Origin: Okibacterium sp. HSC-33S16
GTDB taxonomy: Bacteria; Actinomycetota; Actinomycetes; Actinomycetales; Microbacteriaceae
Direction of reading: 5' to 3'
Length of the DNA: 64,000 nucleotides
Assembly: GCF_024171565.1 (NCBI RefSeq)
Contig: NZ_JALJZZ010000001.1
Coordinates: 806,001 to 870,000 of the forward strand
Shown one piece after another: positions 57,732 to 64,000 of this stretch. Position 1 is the first letter of the stretch; each line of letters starts with the position of its first letter. The notes under the pieces are model-generated. The model saw nothing but the letters and a program-made list of their open reading frames with translations, did not search any database and was not told where the DNA came from. Both the position numbers and the translations under genes were made by a program.

Positions 57732-57920
57732 ATGGCTGAAGACCCGTCGAAGCAATATTGGTACAACATGAAGACCGGGCAGGTTGAACGGGGCTACCAA
57801 TCGCCATCCGTTGACCGCGCCGGCCCCTTCGAGACCGAAGCGGAAGCGCGGCATGCCCTCGATAAGTTGCGCGAGAACAGCCGTAAGTGGGCTGAGGAGG
57901 ACGCCGCAGAGGGCCGCTGA
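57732..57920 (+). CDS. Small SPOR-like protein, 62 aa
   Basis: A 62-aa hydrophilic protein starting MAEDPSKQYWYNMKTGQVE with a GPFETEAEARHALDKLRE segment, as in the short SPOR-like proteins annotated in actinobacteria. GGAGGCAGCTC precedes the ATG. It has no membrane segment. Its function is unknown; a peptidoglycan role is not supported without a signal peptide. It is divergent from map and convergent with panB. Confidence 0.85.
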   Translation: MAEDPSKQYWYNMKTGQVERGYQSPSVDRAGPFETEAEARHALDKLRENSRKWAEEDAAEGR

Positions 57921-57926
57921 CGCAGC

Positions 57927-58760
57927 TTACTTGTAGCTGTACTCTTCGCCGGGGTAGACGCCGTCGGCGACCTCGGTGCGAAACGCGGAAACGGCGTCGG
58001 TCAGGGCACCGCGGATGTCGGCGTACTTCTTGACGAAGGACGGGATGCGTCCGGTGGTCAGGCCGGCGAAGTCGGTCCAGACCAGCAACTGCCCTGAGAC
58101 GTGCGGGCCCGCGCCAACTCCGATGGTGGGGATGTCGAGCTCCGCCGTCACGCGTTCGGCGGCGTCAGCAGGCACCATTTCGAGGACGACCGCGAAGGCA
58201 CCGGCGTCCTGCACGGCACGCGCATCGCGCATCAGCTGGTCAAACGCGTCGCCGCGACCCTGGATGATGTGCCCGCCGAGGCCGTGTTCGCTCTGCGGGG
58301 TGAAGCCGATGTGGCCCATGACGGGAATGCCGGCTGAGACGATCCGGCGAATCTGGTCGTGGCTGCGTTCGCCGCCCTCGAGCTTTACGGCCTGTGCGCC
58401 GGTCTCTTTCATGAACCGCAACGCCGTCTTAAGCGCGTCTTCGGGCCCGTTCTCGTATGACCCAAAAGGCATGTCGGCGACGACAAGGGCGCGCTTAGCG
58501 GCTCCGGCGACGGCACGGGTGAGGGGAATGAGCTCATCGACTGTGACGGGCAACGTGGTGTCGTAACCGAGGACGGTGTTGCCCGCTGAGTCTCCGACGA
58601 GAAGGAAGTCGATGCCAGCCTCGTCAAAGATCGACGCGGTTAGCATGTCGTAACTGGTGAGACCGGTGATCTTGATGCCCTGGTCTTTGGCACGCTGGAA
58701 GTGCCTCGTGCGCACGCGGGCAGGGCTTGTCGACGGCGCTGGCTTCATTGGCTCACTCAT
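57927..58760 (-). CDS. panB: 3-methyl-2-oxobutanoate hydroxymethyltransferase
   Basis: A 277-aa PanB, first enzyme of pantothenate synthesis. Metal- and substrate-binding segments are VGDSAGNTVLGYDTTLPV, MGHIGFTPQSEHGLGG, and the catalytic Glu in LEMVPADAA. It ends with VYPGEEYSYK. It is divergent from glnA2. Confidence 0.96.
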   Translation of the reverse strand: MSEPMKPAPSTSPARVRTRHFQRAKDQGIKITGLTSYDMLTASIFDEAGIDFLLVGDSAGNTVLGYDTTLPVTVDELIPLTRAVAGAAKRALVVADMPFGSYENGPEDALKTALRFMKETGAQAVKLEGGERSHDQIRRIVSAGIPVMGHIGFTPQSEHGLGGHIIQGRGDAFDQLMRDARAVQDAGAFAVVLEMVPADAAERVTAELDIPTIGVGAGPHVSGQLLVWTDFAGLTTGRIPSFVKKYADIRGALTDAVSAFRTEVADGVYPGEEYSYK

Positions 58761-58875
58761 GCCCGCCAGTCTAGCGATCGGCGCGCCGTCGAATATGGCG
58801 TCAGCCTGCCAGCGTCAGGGCGTTGGAACGGATAGCCTATGAGGGCAGCTAACGCACGACAATTAAGGGGAGTGG

Positions 58876-60231
58876 ATGGATAAGCAGCGCGACTTCGTTC
58901 TTCGTACGATCGAGGAGCGGGGAGTCAAGTTCGTGCGACTGTGGTTCACCGACGTCGTCGGCACTCTCAAGTCGGTGGCGATTGCTCCCGCTGAAGTTGA
59001 AGGCGCATTCGCTGAGGGCCTCGGCTTCGATGGTTCAGCCATTGAAGGTTTGAGCCGATCGTACGAATCGGACCTGCTCGCGGTACCCGACCCCACGACG
59101 TTCCAGCTTCTTCCCTGGCGTGGCGAGATCGACCCAACCGCACGGATGTTCTGCGACATCACCACCCCTGACGGGCTTCCAGCTGTCTCTGATCCGCGGA
59201 ACGTGCTGAAACGCACGCTGGCTAAGGCCGCCGACCGCGGATTTACGTTCTACACGCATCCGGAGATTGAGTTTTACCTGCTCAAATCGGCCAAGCTCGG
59301 CAAGGAAGGCCCCGTGCCCGTTGACTCGGCCGGTTACTTCGACAACGTGCCCGGCGGTACGGCGCACGACTTCCGTCGTCGCTCAGTTCGCATGCTGGAA
59401 GACCTCGGCATCTCCGTCGAGTTCAGCCACCACGAGGCGGGCCCCGGCCAGAACGAGATCGACCTGCGCTACGCGGACGCTCTCACCACAGCCGATAACA
59501 TCATGACCTTCCGGACGGTGATCAAGGAAGTTGCAATCGAGCAGGGCGTCTACGCGACGTTCATGCCCAAACCGCTCTCGGACCAGCCCGGATCCGGCAT
59601 GCACACGCACATGTCACTCTTCGAGGGCGACAACAACGCCTTCTACGAGGCCGGTGCCCAGTACCAGCTCTCCAAGATCGGTCGTCAGTTCATTGCCGGA
59701 CTCTTGCACCATGCACCGGAGATCACCGCGGTAACCAACCAGTTCGTGAACTCATACAAGAGGCTGTGGGGCACGGTCGGTCGCAACGGCCTGGCCGAAG
59801 CTCCGAGCTTCGTCACCTGGGGACACAACAACCGCTCAGCGCTCGTTCGGGTTCCGCTGTACAAGCCCAACAAGGGCGGAAGCGCTCGCGTCGAATATCG
59901 TGCGATCGACTCCGCTGCGAACCCGTACCTCGCCTACTCGCTGCTGCTGGCCGCAGGGCTGAAGGGCATCGAGGAGAACTACGAGTTGCCGCCCGAGGCC
60001 GAAGACAACGTGTGGAGCCTGAGTGACTCCGAGCGCCGTGCCCTCGGCTACTCGGCGCTCCCGGCGAGCCTCGACCACGCCACCCAGCTGATGGAAGAGT
60101 CCGAGTTGGTGGCTGAGACGCTGGGAGAGCAGGTGTTCAACTACGTTCTGGCCAACAAGCGGCAGGAGTGGCAGGAATACCGCGCACAGGTCACGCCGTA
60201 CGAACTCGAGAAAAACATCGAGATTCTCTAA
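58876..60231 (+). CDS. glnA2: Glutamine synthetase, GlnA2-type
   Basis: A 451-aa type I glutamine synthetase. The metal-site segments HPEIEFYL and FSHHEAGPGQNEIDLR and the GSGMHTHMSLF ATP-site stretch are intact. Its length and position match the actinobacterial GlnA2, distinct from GlnA1 whose end is at 63342. A Tyr lies in ENYELPPEAEDN, near the position of the GlnA1 adenylylation site, but whether it is modified is uncertain. GGGGAGTGG precedes the ATG. glnE starts 21 bases after its stop. Confidence 0.94.
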   Translation: MDKQRDFVLRTIEERGVKFVRLWFTDVVGTLKSVAIAPAEVEGAFAEGLGFDGSAIEGLSRSYESDLLAVPDPTTFQLLPWRGEIDPTARMFCDITTPDGLPAVSDPRNVLKRTLAKAADRGFTFYTHPEIEFYLLKSAKLGKEGPVPVDSAGYFDNVPGGTAHDFRRRSVRMLEDLGISVEFSHHEAGPGQNEIDLRYADALTTADNIMTFRTVIKEVAIEQGVYATFMPKPLSDQPGSGMHTHMSLFEGDNNAFYEAGAQYQLSKIGRQFIAGLLHHAPEITAVTNQFVNSYKRLWGTVGRNGLAEAPSFVTWGHNNRSALVRVPLYKPNKGGSARVEYRAIDSAANPYLAYSLLLAAGLKGIEENYELPPEAEDNVWSLSDSERRALGYSALPASLDHATQLMEESELVAETLGEQVFNYVLANKRQEWQEYRAQVTPYELEKNIEIL

Positions 60232-60252
60232 GCCGCAACGCCCACCTTTCGA

Positions 60253-63246
60253 ATGCGCCGCGATCAAACAACGCTGAGTGAACTCGCTCGGCTCGGTTTC
60301 GCCGGGCTGAGCGGCGTTCGCGCGCTCCTCGATGAGCTGGCGACGACGGTTTTGGTGAACCAGGACGAGCTGCTGCCGTTATTTGGTCGCGCAGCGGACC
60401 CGGATCAGGCGTTGGCCGGTCTGGTGCAACTCGGGCGAGCGCACCCTGAACGGCTCGGCGAGGTGCTCACGAGTGCCGGTCGCACCAAGACCCTCGTCCG
60501 TATCCTGGGTGCATCGACCGGACTGGCGGATTTCTTCCACCGTCACCCGGACGAGCTCCTGCGCCTTCCCGATCGCCCGCGGCGCCTTCCGACCCGGGCG
60601 GAGCTCGTCGAGAGCCTTCTGGACGCTGTCGGTGCCGTCGACGGTTTTGCGCAGTATTCCGATGAGGATGGCTGGACGCGCCTTCGGGTACGGTATCGCC
60701 GGTGGCTCGCCCGGATCGCGGCTCACGACCTTCGGTCCGAGGACCCGGTCTCGGCATTCGATGCCGTGGCTCTCGCCCTGTCCGACGCGGCGGCTGCTGC
60801 GTTCGAAGCGTCCATCGCGGTGGCGCGACGGCAGGTTACTGAGCCCGGCAACGGGCCGATGGTCTTCGGTGAGGGCGAAGTGCGAGCCACCCGCTTCTCC
60901 GTGATCGGGATGGGTAAGGCCGGTGCGGGCGAGCTGAACTATGTCAGCGACGTCGACGTCATCTTTGTAGCCGAAGGCTCCGAGGACGCCGGAGTTTCGA
61001 ACCCGCGCGCAATCGATATCGCTACCCGGCTCGCCATGCTGTCCATGCGTGGATTGGGCCAGGCAGGAATCGAGCCCGAACTGTGGGAGGTCGACCCCAA
61101 CCTCCGGCCCGAGGGCAAGCAGGGCGCTCTGGTTCGCACCCTCGAATCGCACCTCGCCTATTACGAGCGGTGGGCGAAGAGTTGGGAATTCCAGGCGCTC
61201 CTCAAGGCTCGTGCGTTCGCCGGTGATCTGGCGCTAGGCGAACGGTACGTCGAGGCGATTGCGCCGTTGGTGTGGTCCAGTGCGGCCCGGGAAAACTTCG
61301 TCGAATCTGTTCAGCGGATGCGTGAACGCGTGACCGAAAATATCCCTGCTGAAGAGGTGCACTACCAAATCAAGCTCGGACCGGGCGGACTGCGTGACAT
61401 CGAGTTCACCGTCCAGCTCCTGCAACTGGTGCACGGCGCGGTTGATGAGCAGGTGCGGCAACGTGGAACCCTCCGCGCCCTCGAGGCGCTGAGCGCCAAC
61501 AGCTACATTGGCCGGGAAGAGGCGAATGCCTTCGCCGCCGACTACCGGATGCTCCGCGTGCTTGAGCATCGGCTCCAGCTGGCGAGCCTCCGGCGCACGC
61601 ACATCATGCCGCAGGACACGGACGAGCTGCGCGTACTGGCCCGCGCGTCGACGCTCGCTCCCAACGCCGACGCACTGGTGACGCGTTGGGAGAGCATCAA
61701 ACACGAGGTGCGTGGCCTGCACGAGCGACTTTTCTACCGTCCGTTGCTCGCGGCGGTCGCTGCCCTCCCCGAGGAAGAGGTTGCCCTGAGTTCGGCCCAG
61801 GCAGAAGCGCGCCTGGCGGCCATCGGCTTCCGCGACGCCAAGGGCGCCCTCGCACACATCGCTGCGCTGACCGCCGGCGTCTCCCGCCGGGCGACTATCC
61901 AGCGTCACCTCCTTCCCGTTATGCTCCGTTGGCTCGCCGACGGCGCCGACCCCGATTACGGGCTTATTGCCTTCCGCCGGCTGAGTGAGTCGCTCGGTGG
62001 CACCCACTGGTTCCTCCGCACCCTCCGCGATTCGTCCGGAGTCGCCCAACGGCTGACACGGGTGTTGTCGGGCTGCCGCTTCATCGGAGAGCTGCTCGAC
62101 CAGATCCCGGAGGCCGCGGCCTGGCTCGCAGATAACAAGGACCTGCACCCGCGCTCGTTGACCGCAATTGAAGACGAGATGCGGGCGATCCTGGCACGAC
62201 ACGACACCGACGCGGCGGCCGCGCAGGCCATCCGTCGCGTGCGTCGGCGTGAGATCCTCCGGCTCGCTCTCGGTGGTGTGCTCGGCGTGACCGAGCTCCC
62301 CGAGCTGAGCTCGGGGTTGACGGACATCACGACGGCAACGATTCGAGGCCTTCTCCGCCTGATCCGCCGGGCGGACGGGGTCGGCGAGGCAGACCTTGAG
62401 TTCGCGGTGATCGGCATGGGACGATACGGGGGAGCGGAACTCGGCTTCGGCTCCGACGCCGACGTCATGTATGTCTATCGGGCCACGCGGCTCGACAACG
62501 AACAGTCCCACAAAGCAGCGAACCGCATCGTCTCTGAACTCAATCGCCTGAGCGAAGATCACCGGCTCCCGCTCGACCTCGACATCGGTCTGCGCCCGGA
62601 GGGCAAGAACGGCCCGGTTTCCCGCTCGTTGGACTCGTATCGCGCTTATTACGCCCGTTGGTCGTTGACCTGGGAGGCGCAAGCGCTCCTTCGCGCCCAG
62701 GGCGTCGCTGGTGACGCAGAATTAATTGCCGATTTCGAGAAGGTCGCCGACGGCATCCGTTATCCCTCCGAAATTTCGGAGGCGGCCGTGCGGGAAGTGA
62801 AACGCATTAAGGCTCGGGTCGAGAATGAGCGGCTGCCGCAGGGTGCCGACCCGTCTCGACACGTCAAACTCGGTCGCGGATCTCTCAGCGATGTGGAGTG
62901 GTTCGTCCAACTCCTGCAGTTGGAACACGGAGCCCGCATTCCCGGTCTTCGAACGACGAGCACTCTGACGGCGCTGCGTGTTGCCCAGGAGAACGGCCTC
63001 GTTACGGTGGAGAGCGCAGAACGCTTGCGTGCGGCGTGGATCTTTGCATCTCGGTTGCGCTCTGCGATGACGCTGTGGCTGAACAAGACCACAGACGTTC
63101 TCCCCAGCGATCGGATGCAGCTTGACGGCATCGCCCGCGTGCTCGAGTACCCGCCGGGGTCGGCGGCGCAGCTCGAGGAAGATTATCTCGCTGTCACGAG
63201 GCGCGCACGGAGCGTCTTCGAGAAGAACTTCTACGGGAACCCGTAA
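60253..63246 (+). CDS. glnE: Glutamine synthetase adenylyl/deadenylyltransferase
   Basis: A 997-aa bifunctional enzyme. Two nucleotidyltransferase domains are seen: the N-terminal one with NYVSDVDVIFVAEGSEDAG (near residue 232) and the C-terminal one with GFGSDADVMYVYRATRL (near 730); both retain the D-x-D pair. Each is followed by a GlnD/PII-uridylyltransferase-like helical region. It adds or removes AMP on GlnA1 in response to nitrogen status. It lies between its likely substrate genes glnA2 and glnA1. Confidence 0.96.
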   Translation: MRRDQTTLSELARLGFAGLSGVRALLDELATTVLVNQDELLPLFGRAADPDQALAGLVQLGRAHPERLGEVLTSAGRTKTLVRILGASTGLADFFHRHPDELLRLPDRPRRLPTRAELVESLLDAVGAVDGFAQYSDEDGWTRLRVRYRRWLARIAAHDLRSEDPVSAFDAVALALSDAAAAAFEASIAVARRQVTEPGNGPMVFGEGEVRATRFSVIGMGKAGAGELNYVSDVDVIFVAEGSEDAGVSNPRAIDIATRLAMLSMRGLGQAGIEPELWEVDPNLRPEGKQGALVRTLESHLAYYERWAKSWEFQALLKARAFAGDLALGERYVEAIAPLVWSSAARENFVESVQRMRERVTENIPAEEVHYQIKLGPGGLRDIEFTVQLLQLVHGAVDEQVRQRGTLRALEALSANSYIGREEANAFAADYRMLRVLEHRLQLASLRRTHIMPQDTDELRVLARASTLAPNADALVTRWESIKHEVRGLHERLFYRPLLAAVAALPEEEVALSSAQAEARLAAIGFRDAKGALAHIAALTAGVSRRATIQRHLLPVMLRWLADGADPDYGLIAFRRLSESLGGTHWFLRTLRDSSGVAQRLTRVLSGCRFIGELLDQIPEAAAWLADNKDLHPRSLTAIEDEMRAILARHDTDAAAAQAIRRVRRREILRLALGGVLGVTELPELSSGLTDITTATIRGLLRLIRRADGVGEADLEFAVIGMGRYGGAELGFGSDADVMYVYRATRLDNEQSHKAANRIVSELNRLSEDHRLPLDLDIGLRPEGKNGPVSRSLDSYRAYYARWSLTWEAQALLRAQGVAGDAELIADFEKVADGIRYPSEISEAAVREVKRIKARVENERLPQGADPSRHVKLGRGSLSDVEWFVQLLQLEHGARIPGLRTTSTLTALRVAQENGLVTVESAERLRAAWIFASRLRSAMTLWLNKTTDVLPSDRMQLDGIARVLEYPPGSAAQLEEDYLAVTRRARSVFEKNFYGNP

Positions 63247-63298
63247 CGCTCAGCGCTGGCCAGGTCGGTGCAGGAGCGGTCGGAACGCGTTAACCACA

Positions 63299-63328
63299 AC
63301 TGGCCGCACCCCGAAGGGCACGGCCAGT
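63299..63328. terminator. Hairpin between glnE and glnA1
   Basis: ACTGGCCG (63299-63306) and CGGCCAGT (63321-63328) make a perfect 8-bp stem between convergent genes. Confidence 0.65.
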
Positions 63329-63341
63329 AGTGATGCGGGTC

Positions 63342-64000
63342 TTAGACGCCGTAGTAGAGCTCGAACTCGAACGGGTGCGGGCGCTGCGCGAGCGGCTTGA
63401 TCTCGTGCTCACGCTTGTAGTCGATCCACGTCTCGATCAGGTCGCGTGTGAACACGTTGCCCTGCAGGAGGAAGTCGTGGTCGGCTTCGAGGGCCTGGAG
63501 TGCGCCTTCGAGTGACGACGGCACCTGCGGGATGCTCTTCGCCTCTTCGGGGGGCAGCTCGTAGAGGTCCTTGTCGACGGGCTCGTGCGGCTCGATGCGG
63601 TTCTTGATTCCGTCGAGGCCAGCCATCAGCTGAGCGGCGAAGGCGAGGTACGGGTTACCCGAGGCGTCGGGGGCGCGGAACTCAATGCGCTTGGCCTTAG
63701 GGTTCGTTCCGGTAATCGGGATGCGGATCGATGCTGAGCGGTTACCGGCGGAGTACACCAGGTTGACCGGAGCTTCGAAGCCGGGCACGAGCCGGTGGTA
63801 GCTGTTGACGGTCGGGTTGGTGAACGCGAGCACAGCAGGGGCGTGCTTGAGCAGGCCACCGATGTACCAGCGGGCAACGTCGGACAGTCCGCCGTATCCG
63901 GCCTCGTCGTAGAACAGGGGCTGTCCGCCGTTCCAGAGGGACTGGTGGACGTGCATACCCGAGCCGTTGTCGCCGAAGAGCGGCTTCGGCATGAAGGTGG
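63342..64000 (-). CDS. glnA: Glutamine synthetase GlnA1, C-terminal part (start outside window)
   Basis: The visible 218 codons are the C-terminal half of a type I glutamine synthetase; the 5' part lies beyond base 64000. [11 protein letters not shown] marks the ATP-site region, and the adenylylation Tyr is in [10 protein letters not shown], followed by a long [18 protein letters not shown] stretch. The end reads [10 protein letters not shown]. This is the copy expected to be modified by GlnE. Confidence 0.95.
   Translation of the reverse strand, partial: TFMPKPLFGDNGSGMHVHQSLWNGGQPLFYDEAGYGGLSDVARWYIGGLLKHAPAVLAFTNPTVNSYHRLVPGFEAPVNLVYSAGNRSASIRIPITGTNPKAKRIEFRAPDASGNPYLAFAAQLMAGLDGIKNRIEPHEPVDKDLYELPPEEAKSIPQVPSSLEGALQALEADHDFLLQGNVFTRDLIETWIDYKREHEIKPLAQRPHPFEFELYYGV

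Noticed and set aside
61234-62682. A 482-codon minus-strand frame opposite glnE
   Set aside because: It is an antisense shadow of a well-conserved enzyme, with no ribosome-binding site or recognisable motif.

Overview
The window is high-GC DNA with GTG/TTG starts, stop/start-overlapping gene pairs, and gene orders typical of Actinobacteria: ybeY-era, leuA-recO-uppS-dgt-dnaG, fabD-fabH-acpP-fabF beside a PucR-type regulator, homodimeric aceE, and glnA2-glnE-glnA1. Together with a DUF3145 protein, polyphosphate glucokinase, F420-type PPOX protein and shikari-free ECF42/YCII pair it most resembles a member of Micrococcales, probably Microbacteriaceae. That placement is inferred from gene content; no 16S gene is present.

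Layout. 1-5208: the end of a PhoH-like gene, ybeY, a CBS/CorC membrane protein, era, and a NarL-type two-component pair. 5288-7437: an ABC ATPase plus FtsX-like permease. 7531-9401: leuA behind a leucine-rich leader peptide and hairpin. 9521-16801: recO, uppS, a DsbA-like oxidoreductase, a 46-codon Cys-containing protein, a YbaK-type deacylase, dusB, dgt and dnaG. 16850-22730: an orphan peptide-type ABC ATPase, tRNA-Asn, def, a DMT-type membrane protein, an ECF42 sigma/YCII pair, a family 4 glycosyltransferase and a CAU-anticodon tRNA.

22731-33000 is the accessory part. It begins at the CAU tRNA with a decayed gene, then a divergent heavy-metal P-type ATPase and a four-helix-bundle copper-storage protein (Csp), a multicopper oxidase remnant, an unknown five-helix membrane protein, a frameshifted zinc alcohol dehydrogenase, a 56-aa acidic protein, a membrane-anchored hemerythrin-like protein, an ABATE/CGNR protein fused to a LacI-type HTH, a PPOX/F420 enzyme, and a DinB2-like polymerase IV with isoleucine at the steric-gate position. 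33005-39217 is a LacI-controlled sugar locus: Tat-type lipoprotein, two permeases, ThuA and a ThuB-like oxidoreductase. A second, cysteine-poor Csp paralogue and a LigD/DUF488/PadR group follow.

43627-64000 is core again: DUF3145, the fatty-acid synthase II cluster with its FasR-like regulator and aceE, an AhpE-type peroxiredoxin, tRNA-Val, a secreted transglycosylase, a Nif3 protein, a zinc-ribbon coiled-coil protein, RNase P RNA, ppgK-map, a SPOR-like small protein, panB, and glnA2-glnE with the end of glnA1. No CRISPR array, intact insertion sequence, rRNA or phage gene block was seen. The most distinctive items are the DinB2-like polymerase, the CGNR-LacI fusion, the two Csp paralogues with the variant P-type ATPase, the leuA leader, and the thu-like sugar locus.
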